Positions 1 through 12,757 are shown, counted from the first letter of the stretch. The stretch is 64,000 bases of DNA from Paraspadella gotoi (GCA_051294375.1 CM119268.1:13589037-13653036), one strand, 5' to 3'. Numbers and translations: made by a program. Notes: generated from the sequence alone by a model not told the origin.

Positions 1-192
1 ATATCTTGTAATATTTATTCAGTCAAATTTAGACATACTTACTCACATAGGCTCAACAAAAATCATTTTGAATTCATTTAGTTGCCAGGTATACCCAAAA
101 GCTTCTGGCGAACTTGAGTCGTCAGAAGCTCTTCATATCTATCCAGTGATGAAATAGAGCTCACTCGCTCCCTTGTTGACTTGTTGACTCAC

Positions 193-323
193 CATTCGAG
201 TGTTGCCTCACCCGATGACTCGGCTCGTTTGTACCCACGCTTCGACGCAGCCTCGATCTCCGCCGCGGCCGCGCGGAGCCGCTTCTTCCGCGCAACCTCG
301 AAATTGCTCAATCCCAGTCAGCA

Positions 324-362
<39 letters not shown>

Positions 363-1657
363 GCGAGGAAAAACATGCTGCCAGCGACGTTAATGGATCC
401 TCGAATATTTTTTTTCGGCCCGGGAGGATTGTGGATATAATCGCGATTTTCGGAGTGGGTGGCGTCATGGCGGCGCCGCCGTTGTTGTCGTTGTTATGGT
501 TATTGTTATTGCTGAGAGTTGTAGCGAGAACAAAGGCGTGAAACAACCTTTTTCGATGTGTTTTGAATAACAATCTAATTTTTTAAATTTTTGAATTGCA
601 ATTATGAAATAAAATAATAAGTACAAAGGTGAAACTGAAGTTAACTAAAAATATCTTTAGCTGGCCAGTGGCCAAGTTAGGGGTAGCTGAGAAAAAGTTT
701 GGTTTGCTACGTGTACAATGTTTAATGTGTACAATGTTAAAACTTTTGTTTTATGATTCCAGATTTCAGATTCCATTCATTGATGCTAGGAAAAGTTAGT
801 ATAAGCTGTTATTTAATGAACATGTCATCCAAATGTTTTGTTTAGACTTTCTGTTTTCGTTTTTTTTTTTTTTTTGCACGTTTTTTTAACTTCTCTCAAT
901 TCCTATAGCGTTGGCCACTTTTTCAATCCGGCGGGGTCACCCTTTCTCCCATTCATCCTGGCAATCGCGCCTCCAGAATGGCCGCCTCGTCTCCGAGATA
1001 AGAAGCGGGATTCAATCGCGCGTCTCGACCAACCGACAAGGAGACCGACAAAGAAACCGACAAAGAAACCGACATGGTCCATTTCGTCACCGTCAAAATA
1101 TATAATATTTCGCAAATGTGAGTTAAGAGAAGGAAACGCCTACGTCGCTTTTAAAACGTTTCTTTGGAATAACGAAGATTTAATTTTTGTATTCGATTAC
1201 GGCAATTTTTATTTTTATTTACAATAAAACATTAAATAAAAATTGCAAATTGAATTAACCTGAAAATTATATATCTTGAATTCAATATTTCATCGCTAAG
1301 AAGTATACAAATGTCATTTTTTAATCCATTTCGTCTCAACGGTAAATCGAGGAGACACGAAGTTCAAACCGAATTCACCATCGGATATTCTTATTTCCAG
1401 GCGATTCTCCAAATTTAAACGACCCGCGTTTTACCGTTGGCTCTTTGGTTAATCGGTTATCCCAACTGTCGCCTCCAAACCTCCATCCACCAACCGTCTC
1501 ACCTTATCTTGGTGATTGTGGACCCGTTGGGCGGGTCGCAACAAAACTTGCAGATGAGGAGAATCGCGAAGACGAGGACGACGCAGCCGAAGGCTCCGGC
1601 GGCGACGACGAAGACGGTGGCGAAGGGCGACGCCGAAATGGACGGGTGCAGCGCCAC
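193..1657 (-). CDS. Single-pass membrane protein, two exons (partial, runs off left edge)
   Basis: Two minus-strand exons are visible. Exon 1503-1657 follows an acceptor (cttccag) and ends at a gtgaga donor. It encodes a short ectodomain tail, a hydrophobic helix (FVVAAGAFGCVVLVFAILLI) and a Cys/basic juxtamembrane stretch KFCCDPPNGSTITK. Exon 193-306 ends at a consensus gtgagt donor and encodes a basic helix (ARKKRLRAAAAEIEAASKRG) that would lie in the cytosol. The first exon ends in phase 2 and the second starts in the matching phase, so they splice in frame across an intron of about 1.2 kb. The gene continues beyond base 1. I did not find ectodomain exons upstream (to the right) and do not recognise the family. 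The transmembrane call is strong; the gene model is inference. Confidence 0.45.
334..359. repeat. (CT)n microsatellite
   Basis: About 13 CT units, lying in the putative intron of the left-edge membrane-protein gene (GA on the coding strand). Confidence 0.9.
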
Positions 1658-2163
1658 CTGGAAGCAAAAGGGGGCGAAGGGTGGAGGTCAGGGCTTGGAT
1701 CGAAAGGAGGCGTGGAGGCCATGAAGTGGGGGGGGGAAAAGAGGAGGAAAGAAGAAAATATGAAAAGAAAAGTAAGGAAGTCGATGTGAGGAAAAGTGAG
1801 TAAAAAAATCTTGGAGGTTATTGACCTTTTTTTTTTTAAGATTGCGATTATCATAAGTTTGTCGTTGGAGTTCAAATCTCAAAGGTTAACGCCCAGAATC
1901 TTATACAAAATCGACTAAGAAGATAAAAATGGTAGAAATATCAAAAACGACGAGACGAAGGTAACAATTGGGAATTTTCGAAATGAAAGCGCGACGAAGT
2001 TAAATTATAAATCGAATCGCCTGCCCGAGAGTCTGACATGCAGAGATTCACCCGAGATTTTTGAAAATTTGGAGGACGATTCTTCGATGACAAGTGGTCA
2101 CCTTTAAACTAGGTCGATTTTCCGTCCATCTCTCTCTCTTACCGACCCCGGAAGACTATCAAA

Positions 2164-2290
2164 CTCTTGTGGACTCTCGTGGACTCTTGTGGACTCTTGT
2201 GGACTCTTGTGGACTCTTGTGGACTCTTGTGGACTCTTGTGGACTCTTGTGGACTCTTGTGGACTCTCGCGGACTCTCGTGGACTCTTAC
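2164..2290. repeat. 10-bp minisatellite (GGACTCTTGT)n
   Basis: About twelve head-to-tail copies of ggactcttgt, with a few C-for-T variants (ggactctcgt, ggactctcgc) at the two ends. Because the unit length is not a multiple of three, the reading frames across it are artefacts. Confidence 0.95.
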
Positions 2291-2916
2291 TCTGCAACTT
2301 GTTGCGTCCAAACTCTCCATAATTGTGAAGACAACTCGGCCAGCCTCCGTTTTTTAGATCGACGCTTTAAACCTTTTCTCTTTCATGATATAAATTTATA
2401 ATTATTACCGTTTAAAAGTGTTCATTGTTTAACTCCTTTTACATTGTATTTAGTGTATCTTAAGCCTGTTTAAAATAATTATTTTCTTTACCACTTTAAA
2501 ATCTTATTCTGTCGTGATTTAAAGTATCACTATGATCCCAACCAGAACGTCATACTTCACAAGTGACCCCCTTCTGCATTTTTGCTTGTAAGCATTTACT
2601 GCCACTTTAAATCTTCACCACCGCTTGGTTACCAGACAACCGCATTTTATTCGACCCTCAGCGATTCCACTCTTCACAACTGTTTCTTTCACAAGCGACG
2701 GCTTCGCGCTTCACATCCTCGTCCCGGGATTCTTTCAGTTTCTCAAATGAAAAAAAAAGCTCTGACTCGCTAATAAATTCCACTCTTGTTTTGTTGTGTT
2801 TTGTTTCGCTCTCTCTCTCTCGCTCTCTCTCTCTCTTTCTCACTCAATATCTCGCATTCCCTCTCTTTTTTAAGCTTCTCTTCGCTTAGCACAGAGCGGA
2901 ATAACGAGAGAGAGAG

Positions 2917-2926
2917 NNNNNNNNNN
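2917..2926. other. Assembly gap inside a GA tract
   Basis: Ten N bases interrupt a GA run; repeat length here is unresolved. Confidence 0.99.
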
Positions 2927-3067
2927 AGAGAGAGAGACATAATCAGATACTCTGAAATTTTTAAAATTTGAATAGTTGAATGAAAACCCCGATTCGATTT
3001 AGTACATGTATACAGGATTCGTGTTCCCTTGAGAAATAATCTAATCCCAGTTGCAACCATCGTCGTT

Positions 3068-3123
<56 letters not shown>
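3068..3123. repeat. (CAT)n trinucleotide repeat
   Basis: About 18 CAT/ATC units, followed by an imperfect GTC-rich stretch to about 3165. Confidence 0.95.
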
Positions 3124-3126
<3 letters not shown>

Positions 3127-5204
3127 TATTGCGTTCTCGTCGTCGTCGTCATCGTCGTCGTCTTTCCAATTGCTAAAAACTTAAAAATTATACTGTATTA
3201 AATTAAGAAAATTTATGGAAAGATTCGTAATTACGTATCCTCCCCGGCAAAGATTAAAAATGAAAAAGAAAGAATGAATGATATTGAAAAATAACAACAA
3301 ATCAATTAACAAATCAATCAAAGCTTCATTTCATGTAAATTTCTTCGGGCAGAAATTCCCTCCCAACTTTATTCCTTCTCGCGTCAACCTCCATCTCCCG
3401 TCAAGTCATCGAGCCTGAGATTTCTCCCTCACTTTGGCCCCAATTCAATGATTCCTCCTACTCTTCCTCCTCCTCCTCCTCCTCCTCCTCTTGCTTCCCC
3501 TATAGGAGGCGGATATTAAGTTAAAAGCCGGAAGTAAGACTAAGAAAGAAAACTGGGCGAGGAAATGGAAAAGGGAAAGCGTCCTCTTTTGGGAAACGAG
3601 CAAAACAAATCAAAGCTTCATTTACAAACACAAAAAGGTCTTTTTATCACAAACAAACAAACGAACAAAGCAACGAACGGAGAAGAAACATACGTTTTTT
3701 GATTTATTTTCAACTTTCAAATTAATTGAAGAATCTAAAAACGGTGAGGAAACTTGTACTTGGTTTCACGAAAAAAAAAATGTCGTTTGACAACCGATTT
3801 TATCTGCGGCATTTTTTTTTCGCTATGGAAATCCGTTGGGGTTTTTTCAAAGATAATAGATTGTTGTTTATATGAAAAAAGGGGGGAAAAAATTGCTGTT
3901 TGCTCAAAGGGTGTCAGTCGAAGCGAAAATAAATAAAACCCGGCGGAATCGAAAAATAAATGGTCATAAAAAAATGGATAAAAACGGGAATAAAAAAAAA
4001 ACAACAAACCGAAACCATTAGAAAAAAAAAACCCAGACAATAAAAGATGAAGAGGCGCGACATACGAGGAAAAAACAGAAATAAAAAAGGATAAAACGAA
4101 AGGAAAAGAGAAAAAAAGGATAGAAAAAAATGGGGAATGATGGAGAAATGAGGAATAAAGAAATGAAGAACGTTCCCGGGAAAATATAGATAGGAAAAAA
4201 AAAGAAAAAAATAACGAGAATGAATAGAAAGGAAGAGAAAAATTATGCGGGTTTCGATAAAAAATATGAGCGTGATAGCAATATTTTATGAATTAGACGG
4301 TTCATGCAGACTTCATGAGAAGCCTTGATTAAAAACTAAGGTTTTTTCTTACTGATACTCAAAATCTAAATATAAACATAAAGCACAAGTAAAAACTAAA
4401 ATTAAAGCTTTGTCTTAAGCTTGAGCGTGTTTCACGTTAATGAAAGGGCATTGCGATCGACTGTAATTTTCACTTCCATCGCGTGACGTCACTTGACTCG
4501 AACAAACTCATCCTGAGTCTAATTATCGTCGACCAAGAGAAAGACTGACCGACCGAAGAAAGATGAGACGAGACAATGAATGAGAGGAGAAGAGATGAAG
4601 TGATGAGAGATAGAGAGAACAGAGAAGGGAGAAGAGTAGAGAGGCAATGAGAGGAGATGTGATGAAAACAATTTAAAAAAGGAAAGGAAATTGAAAATTA
4701 CCCTCTAGGAAAAAAAGTATATCAAATTTTTAGTAGAGTATATCTACTCGAAAACTTATTTGATTAAAAAAAAAATAAAAATATTTCCGAATTGACATTA
4801 AATTTTTTTACAGAAGCTTTCTTACATTTTTTTTGTAGCTCAAATCGTTTAGAAGTTACAGGCAAAAAAAGACCAATATTTTATATATTTTTTATTAAAT
4901 ATATAAACTTTTTAACAATTATGTGAAAAAGGAAAAAAAAAGGAAGAATGTATAAAATATGGCGCCAAAAAAGAAACTAATTCTGAAAGACTGTAAATGT
5001 TTCATAAAATTTTAAAATTAATTATTAAAAGGGAGAGATATAATTTGTCTTTTTAAAAAAATCAACTTTATCGTTCCGTAATTAGTCTTATTTGGTCGTT
5101 TCTCACTTTCGTTGCTTCAAGTTCAAAAAGCGTTTATTTTATTTTTATTTATTTATTTTTTTGTGCGCCGCGTATAAATCGTTATGGAATCCAAAGGGGG
5201 GAGC

Positions 5205-5222
5205 AGAGAGAGAGAGAGGAGA

Positions 5223-5260
<38 letters not shown>

Positions 5261-5327
5261 AACGAGAGAGAGAGAGAGAGAGAGAGGGCAGAGGGTAGAG
5301 AGAGAGAGAGAGAGAAGAGAGAGAGAG
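5205..5327. repeat. (GA)n microsatellite, interrupted
   Basis: A GA-rich tract of about 120 bp with single-base interruptions (gaga-agaga, ggagaga). It encodes only Arg-Glu or Ser-Leu dipeptide frames, which are not genes. Confidence 0.95.
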
Positions 5328-5894
5328 ACCTGGCGACGATTTTTCGCGAAATCCATTTAACATTCAACAAGAAAACTTCTCTCCTCTCTTACTCTCTCTC
5401 GTCCATCTCTTCTGCTCATTCTCTCCTCTCGTCTTCTTCTCTGTTCTTCTCTCCCTCTCCACTTCTCCCTACTGCTAGTGTCTCTTTCTCGCCTTGAATA
5501 TCCTGGCCCTAACTTGAACAGCCTTACCTTAAAGAGATCTCTCTGTCCAATTTATCTTTATCTCGGTCCTGCGTTTGAAAAGTTCGCGTCATATTCTTTC
5601 CGTCTCGCAAAATTGTGGACATTTGCTGACGTCTCGGGTTCCATTCGGCGTTGAGGGGCGGACACGAGACGGCTACCTCGCGGGTTCGATCCTTAGCTTC
5701 TTCGTTCATTCAATTTTTATTATACTTTTTTGTGTTGTTTTCTGGTTTTCGTTTGTTTTATCGCGGAAATTTTTTTTTTATTCTCTGGTTCTTCCTAAGA
5801 AACCAAATTCTTTCTCGTGCGAATTTTTAAGGTTGTTTCTTGAATGGAAGAAAAGCTAAAAAAACCATTTTAATTGGTGAGCACACGCGGAAGC

Positions 5895-5895
<1 letters not shown>

Positions 5896-5925
<30 letters not shown>

Positions 5926-5983
5926 AGAGAGGAGAGAAAAGAGAGAGAGAGAGAGAGAAGAGAAGAGAGAAGAGAGAGAGAGA
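5896..5983. repeat. (GA)n microsatellite, interrupted
   Basis: A GA tract with periodic extra A or G bases, flanked by pyrimidine-rich and AT-rich spacer. Confidence 0.95.
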
Positions 5984-6666
5984 AGACGCCATAAACGGAG
6001 TGGCGTGAGCGCTGGTTCGTCGGTGGGGATCGCGAGGTTCGACGAAAGAGCGAGTTTCGTTTTCGAAAACCAGTAGAATTTTAACAGGAGAGACACAGAG
6101 GTGATGAGTGGATGATGAGGAGAGAGGTAGAGAGGACAGAGAGAGAGACAAGTTCGTCGAGCGGAAGAGTTTTAGTTTATCCACGAAGGTCGGAGTTCGA
6201 AGAAATGAGGAAAGCAGCTTTAACTTTTTTCTGTGTCTCGTTTCGGTTTTCCAACTTTTTTTGTCTCTTGCAACATTTCATTATTTTCACGTTTTGTTCT
6301 CAATTTTCATTACCTCTCTTACTACGTTTAAATCGCGCTCGAGTGAGGTAACAAATCTAAAATATTATTTCAAGATTTTTTCCACTGGAATTTTTGAATA
6401 CATTAACTCGCATTTACCAAAATACATTCGTAAACTTTTTTGCCATATCTTTTGCTCGATCAATGCCACTTCCCATTTTTTTTGCCATCTCTTTTGCTCG
6501 ATCAATGCCACTTTCGCTTTTTCTTTGCTTTTCCTTTTCTCATTTCTTTTCTGGAATGAGGATCCTTGAAATTTTTTTTTTTTTCTGCCATTTTAGTCAC
6601 ACAGCCAGTTCACGTTATCTCAATTATTATTAAGAGTTTAAACGACAGGTATTTCTCTCCATTTAC

Positions 6667-6741
6667 TCTCTCTCTCTCTCTCTCTCTCATCTCTCTCTCG
6701 TTCATCTGCTTCGTCATCTCTCTCTTCTCTCTCTCTCTCCG
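6667..6741. repeat. (CT)n microsatellite, interrupted
   Basis: CT tract within a longer pyrimidine-rich block (about 6230-7060). Confidence 0.9.
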
Positions 6742-7826
6742 TCCCTCTTTCTCTACTCTAGCCATTTCCCTTTTCTCTCCGGCGGCGGTCTTGTTTTCCT
6801 TTCTCCATTCACTTCTTGTTTTTTTTTTCTGTCAACACTTTCTCCCTCTTCTATCCTAGGTACTCATACAGGTTATGTCCGCAATTAATATTCTATTCTT
6901 TTTCGGTATTTTTTTCTTCCTTTCTTCCTTCATTTTATTTCTTTCTTTAATTCTCTTTTAATGATTTACACCGCTTCCTTTTTTGTACTTCCTTCCTAGT
7001 TTTTCCCCTTTTTCTCCACCCCCCCCTTCCCTCCCCCGCCTTCTACTCTTTTCCATTCGGCGAATATTTATGTTCGCGAGTAAAATCGATGACGAATGAA
7101 AAAACGCTCAGAAAAAAAGTTCGAATATGACAGCTTAAAGTATTCATAAACTCATTCGAAAATGGGACAAAAACATGGCACTAAAACACGAGTAATAATT
7201 TCAGAGACATTATGATGAAGACCAAGTTCGTTAATTTGAATATGAACTATGCGTTTAAAAATTAACGTTTATAAATGCATATTCCGTACAGCGAAAATTC
7301 ATATCGTTAAAGAAAAAAAATATTTGTAAATCTAAAATATCTTAAACCAAATTGACTACAAAACTCTATTGCGAAGGACAAAATGTACTAAGAAACTAAA
7401 TTTGTGTTTGACTGCATTTGAGAATCTCCTCATTAACTGTAAAAAGCTTCACCAATCTATCGCCCGGCAATAAAGAAAGAAAAGTCAAAAAGTTCCTCTT
7501 TTTTTTCTTTTTCTGAAAGGCGCCGCCATTTTTTTTTCGTCCCGATCGCTCGACTTTTTTTACTTTTTTTTACGTCGTTTCTCCGTCTGTCGTCAATTTT
7601 GTTTGGATTAAAGTCATTAAACGATATTGATTTTGAAAAAACTTATCCATCTATTTACTTTCTCTCTATTACGTTAAATCGTCAGCAAAAACGATTTGGT
7701 TTTGCCACAAGAATATGAGATAAGTACGAAACCAAGCGTGAAAGAGAACGTCAGTTAACGCAACGACTTTGACGCTCATTTTTATGGTTGGTCGCTTTTT
7801 CATATACAGATCACGAATTCACGATG

Positions 7827-7836
7827 NNNNNNNNNN
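7827..7836. other. Assembly gap
   Basis: Ten N bases in AT-rich spacer. Confidence 0.99.
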
Positions 7837-7989
7837 TTCACTTATATCATGTTAGAAAATCGAATTATGATAAATTATGCTTAGAGAAAGACAAAGTTTA
7901 TTTGTTTATGTACAACGATTTATTTTTACATAGGACATGTTTCGGCTTTAAGTATAAGCCTTGATTCGCTAAATTATGCAAAAAAAAAA

Positions 7990-8232
7990 CGATGTCCGTC
8001 CGTCTGTCTGTCCGTCCGTCCGTCCCACCTTAGCAAAAAACACCAATTACTCGTGATTGGATGGATGGATTGGAATGAAATTTTGTGTGTGGGTAGGGAA
8101 ATGTTTGATTGAGCTGGATATGAAGTTTCGATGGAATCGAATGGAGTGTATGGGGCGATTGACTTGAAATTTTGTATTTGGGTAGAAAAGTGTGTGATTA
8201 AACTGGAAATCAAGTTTTGATGGAATCGTTTG
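7990..8232. repeat. Two-copy tandem repeat beside a (CCGT/CTGT)n run
   Basis: A ccgt/ctgt tetranucleotide run (about 7993-8028) is followed by two diverged copies of an 80-90 bp unit (about 8068-8155 and 8156-8231). The copies share the core gaaattttgt, ggtagaaaa/ggtaggga, tgattgagctgga/tgattaaactgga and gatggaatcg. The layout resembles the internal repeats of dispersed elements, but I cannot name one. Confidence 0.7.
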
Positions 8233-8329
8233 GAAAAATGAGTTTAAATGGAAAAAAACAAAAAAACCTGTTTCACTTATTGATTATGCTTCTATTTCTT
8301 TTTTTTTTAAATGTAAATGCAAGATGTAT

Positions 8330-8510
8330 CAATTAATCCAATAATTAATAAGTTAATTAATCAATTAGTCAATTATTTAATCAATAATTAATGAATCAGT
8401 CAATTAATCAATCAAAACAAACATTTCGGTTCAAATTAATTAATTAATTGCTTAATTAATTAAATAATTAACTTGAATAAATTAATTATTAATTAATTAA
8501 TTAATTACCG
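8330..8510. repeat. Degenerate (AATT/AATC)n low-complexity tract
   Basis: A tract of about 180 bp built from aatt, aatc and ttaa units, highly self-complementary. Confidence 0.85.
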
Positions 8511-8928
8511 ATAATGATCGTGGGCAGAACAGACATTGTTTGCTCAAACTTGTTCATATACAAATCACGATGTACTCGATAAAACAAATTTATTGAACGA
8601 GCCTTTTTATTATTCCAGAAAGTGGGAGAACAGTAACAAAAAAAAATAACTTAATCACTGACCATTTGACTTTCCATTCAACTTATAGTTTGATCTACTT
8701 TTCAATTTCGAAATTTAATAGTAAAGGCCGGGGTAACAGGAGACGCAGAAAAAGAAAAGAGAAAAAATCGGAAGTACCCTACCCTTTAAACATTCACAAG
8801 TCGTCGTCGTCCACGTTGGCGTGAAACGACGTCTTTTCTCGATTCACTGACCGGAAGTTGGCCGTCATTTCTGGTCAGCGTCACTTTCCCATTGAGAGGA
8901 GGACGACTTTAACGGCAGCGGCGGGTGT

Positions 8929-8931
<3 letters not shown>

Positions 8932-8962
<31 letters not shown>
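8932..8962. repeat. (ACG)n trinucleotide repeat
   Basis: About ten ACG units. On the minus strand they lie immediately 3' of a possible transmembrane-coding stretch. Confidence 0.95.
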
Positions 8963-8964
<2 letters not shown>

Positions 8965-9218
8965 AATGACGAATTAAAAAAGTAGCGAAGGGGTCAACCG
9001 AAGAAAACGAAGAGAACTCTTTTATTTTTCCCAGTTTTTCTTCAATTCTTTTTCTTTTCTTGACTTCTGAGTCGCTTGTCCCTTTTTTTTTAAAAAGAAG
9101 TACAAGCGAACCGAAGACGAGGACGGCGACGAGAAAAGCGACGACGAAAATGACAACGACGAAGACGACGGCGTGGAATTCGTGGGCAGATCGATTCTCC
9201 AATGTTGACCAACTAATT
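8965..9218 (-). CDS. Possible transmembrane-encoding exon (uncertain)
   Basis: The minus-strand frame from about 9218 reads through a strongly hydrophobic helix (VVFVVVIFVVAFLVAVLVFG) followed by SLVLLFKKKG and a charged, Lys/Glu-rich tail, the usual pattern of a membrane anchor plus juxtamembrane region. A possible acceptor (attggag) lies just upstream. The valines come from GTC-rich sequence, and GTC/GAC repeats are common in non-coding parts of this window, so this may be a repeat by-product. No partner exon was established. A weakly protein-like minus-strand frame at 9640-9830 could belong to the same transcript. Confidence 0.2.
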
Positions 9219-9919
9219 CCGAGGAGGATCACTTTTCATCGCTGAGATTAGCTGACCGCAAAAAAAAAAATAAATAAATAAGTAAAATAAAAAATAAAAA
9301 CAAGGCCTCGTCGAAGTCAACGGGAGAGGGCGTTGAAAATGAAAATCATAAATTTACGAGGAACATAGGATAAAATAATATGACCACCAGACTTGCCCAC
9401 AATGTATAAAATAAAGGTGCACATCGAAAACAATAAGCCGTCGCGCAGGCAGGCGCTCCCTTCAACCTTTCCACCAAACTTTTATATACTCAAGAGAACT
9501 CGGAATGAAAAGACATCGGCGTTCAAGTTTGATTTTAGATTAAATATCAAAAACAAGTTTGACAGAAATCGGATCAAGATTCATTATACAATATACGTTT
9601 AAGTAAATAATTTTTACGATTAAAGAATGACCAAATCAGATTTCTCAAAACACCGGAGAGCTCGTTGACCAAGACGGTGGCATTCGTGTCATAAAAGCTA
9701 ATGACAAAAACGCTCATGACAACGACGCTCCTGACCGATAAAGACTCGCCGACAAATGAAGTTAAAGCCGTCGGCGTTTCGACAATGACCCAAGACGGCG
9801 CCCCAATTCCATCGAGCTCCATCGAGGTCGTTCCATCGATATATAAAAAAGTTTTCTTTTCGAATATAATCTCCTGATCCTCGGTATTTCCGGGACACGC
9901 AAGCCGATACCCATTTCTC

Positions 9920-10157
9920 TCTCTCCCTCTCTCCCTCTCTCTCTCTCTCGTCTCGCCGTATCCGTAGTTTCATTCATATATTATACTCTCTCTCTCTCTT
10001 CTCCTTCTCTCTTCTCTCTTCTCGTCTCTCTCTCTCTCTCTTCTCTCTCTTCTCTTCATCACTCTCTTCTTGCCCTCTCCTTTCTTTCGACTTTTCTCAT
10101 CTCTCTGCCTCCTCCTCTTTCTCTCTCCTCTCTCTCTTCTCTTCCTCTCTCTCTCTC

Positions 10158-10192
<35 letters not shown>

Positions 10193-10219
10193 AATATAAT
10201 ATATATATATATATATATC
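9920..10219. repeat. Interrupted (CT)n tract ending in (TA)n
   Basis: Pyrimidine-rich DNA with several CT runs (the longest about 10158-10190), followed by about 13 TA units at 10194-10219. Confidence 0.9.
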
Positions 10220-12024
10220 TTTTTTTATAGTTTTTTTTTTTAATTTGCGATTTAATCCCAATGGAGATGAAGGAGTCGCGCTTTTTCGCTTTTTTCTTTT
10301 TCGTCGCGAGGCTGAGCTTCGTTTTTTTCCTCGCAAGGTCTATAGGGTGTAGAAGTTAATTTACTGATTTTTTAATGAATAAAGACAAATGTAGATAGTT
10401 GGACTAACAAGAGAGAACCATTATTTTTGAGTTAATATCATCGTTGTTGAGTAATTAAAATTTAAGATTGATAGCATTTTATCGGACTACAAACTTAACG
10501 ATTACGAGAGGTGGAATTAGCATTGCTTTAAGAAATCCAGGACAGGACTGTATTTTTTATAGGTTAAAAAAAAACGATCTTGAGAGAGTTAGGCAAATTA
10601 AACATTATATCGTGGCTCCCCTCGTGATTTATTTTCCATTACATTCTTGCGACAACATTAGATCAACTTTAAGGCAAGATGATAGACTCAAAGGATTAGA
10701 CAAAAAAATCTCTCGGGATGATAAGTCAAGAAGATGGCGTCAAGAATGAAATAAAAAAAAAAATGTCGTCACGAAAAGAGATTTCGCCGGAATCAAAATG
10801 TGCGAATAATTCAGACAAAATAAACCCGAAGATTTGCGAAAGTTCAAAGGGAAACTCACAAAATAAGACGAGGGAAAAAAAATGCAAATTGTTCGTTCTA
10901 AATTGTTCTGCTCTTGGAGTATGAAAAAGTTAACGAGTTACGATTAAACTTTGCACTTCGAAGCCTTAAACCTGAAGTTCATCCCAAGCACAAAAGATCC
11001 GGAAATTGGATGAGGGAAACCGGAGCCGGAAACGCAACGAATCGTGCGGAAATTGGCCGGAAGACCGGAAACCGTTTTAGCCGCGAAATGGAACGCGGCG
11101 AGGAAACTAGAAAAGGTCGAGAAATGTCCCGCATTAAAAATGGGTGATTATAAAAAAGATACGAGGTTGGTTCAGTATTGAAACAGAAAGAAAAAGCGAC
11201 AAGGTAAAAATAAAATGACATAAAAAATCGTGAAAAGGTATCAAAAATAAAAAAAAAAATATTGGCGATGGAGTGATGAAAATATTGAGCGTTTGAACAA
11301 TATTTTTTTTGCTGCCTTTGTATATGAAATGAAAAATAATTGAGCCCTTTTATTAAAAAAAAATTCGTAACAGTATCATAAATTGAATTTTTTTATAGTA
11401 ATATCCTTATAAAATTATAAAATATCAAAATGATATTTTTTTTAATTTTAAGAAAGGTTTCAGATTCGCCGGAAAAAAATAAATAGTCGTAAAATATTTT
11501 TATGATCTTTCTATGTTAAAGCATCAGAAAATGAGTAAAACGTTTAATCATATAATAGATTCTACGACAGAGCATGAAAAAATGAATAATTTTAACCTTT
11601 ATAATTTTCGATAATATATTTTAAATTTTTTGATCTAACTTTTTTTAGAATAATCGGAATCTGTAATAAAAATTTGCAAAAAATTCATTTGAAAATTTAC
11701 CATTTATAAGGATATTAGTAGAAATATATTGTATTTATAATACTGTTCCCCTAACAATCTGAGAAAAAAATTTTTTATACTCGATAATCTTACTTTCTCA
11801 TATCTAAATTTCCTTGTTTATTCTTTTAGATAAAATTTTTGTTCTTGAGAGCTCCCCTCTAATATAATATATATATCTTCTAAAAAGTAAACAAATAAAA
11901 ACAAATATATTAGAAAAAAGAAGGGTTAAAGTTTGATCAGCTGGCATTGTAAATTACGAAAGACGTGACAAAAAAAAAAAAGATGGAAACCCTCGCAGGT
12001 GGTCAATTACAATAAAGATTAGCC

Positions 12025-12280
12025 TATGGCAACAGCTGGATTGCCTGTGATGCCCATTGGGATGGGACATCTCACTGTTGGCTTTGGGGGCTTCCGACCC
12101 CCGTCACTGGCGCTGTTAGCCTAGGACGGTTCGCTTTGCCAACGTAGAGGGAAGTCGTTAGGACTGTTAAGTGATGATAGAACACAACGCCAGGGATGGT
12201 GTGTTTCCCCTCTGAGCCAATGGGATTGGCTATTGGATGATGGACGTGAGGCGGTGTGAATATACCGCCACAAGCCAATA
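12025..12280. repeat. Dispersed repeat copy A
   Basis: Bases 12045-12110 match 50690-50750: both carry a variant of ttgcctgtgatgcccattgg, then ttggctttgggggc and tccgaccc. Copy A has an extra stretch (gacatctcactg) inside and a longer 3' extension ending in ccaatgggattggctattgg. A dispersed, probably SINE-like or MITE-like sequence; family not identified. Confidence 0.6.
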
Positions 12281-12687
12281 TTTAAGTAAAGAGTAATGTA
12301 AATTCATAACCAAAATTTGACAGGGAGAGAGGCACGAAGGTGATTGCGAATTTGAGTTTATAAACGCATCCATGTCTTCCTATTAATTGTGAGATTGTGA
12401 AAAACGTATTTAATGTTGGCTCTTCGATCGATTTGTCCAAAACAAAAGTACAAGGGATAAATAACAATAGCTTTTAAACCGATATATCCCTCTGACGGAA
12501 TAAAGAAGGAATCAATGGGCTTAATCGAGATTTATTTAGAAAATCCGTTCTTTCTACGACGGCGACAACTTTCTTCTACCGATCGACCGACCAACGAGCC
12601 AACATTAAAATGGAACGACGCATCTAAAAACTTGTGAAAAAAATAGTCGTGTACTTGGTTTTTAATTGTTGATTCTCAGATATATGA

Positions 12688-12689
12688 AG

Positions 12690-12750
<61 letters not shown>
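12688..12750. repeat. (GA)n microsatellite
   Basis: About 31 uninterrupted GA units. Confidence 0.95.

Positions 12751-12757
<7 letters not shown>

Larger units (their letters stand above)
1660..8900. other. Gene-poor, simple-repeat-rich stretch
   Basis: No exon chain was found here on either strand. The region holds a 10-bp minisatellite, (CAT)n, (CCT)n, several GA and CT tracts, AT-rich spacer, and two N gaps (2917-2926 inside a GA tract and 7827-7836). A purine-rich block at 4080-4690 (gaaaag/gaggag type) and a pyrimidine-rich block at 6230-7060 are strongly strand-asymmetric. Short open frames such as 2658-2760 on the minus strand look faintly protein-like but have no matching splice partners. 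Confidence 0.6.

Noticed and set aside
2094-2401. Open frames with repeated LVDSCGLLWT.
   Set aside because: Products of the 10-bp minisatellite.
5685-5700. A perfect tRNA B-box-like string (cgggttcgatcc) suggesting a tRNA gene or SINE.
   Set aside because: No A-box at suitable spacing and no cloverleaf could be drawn, so no RNA gene is claimed.
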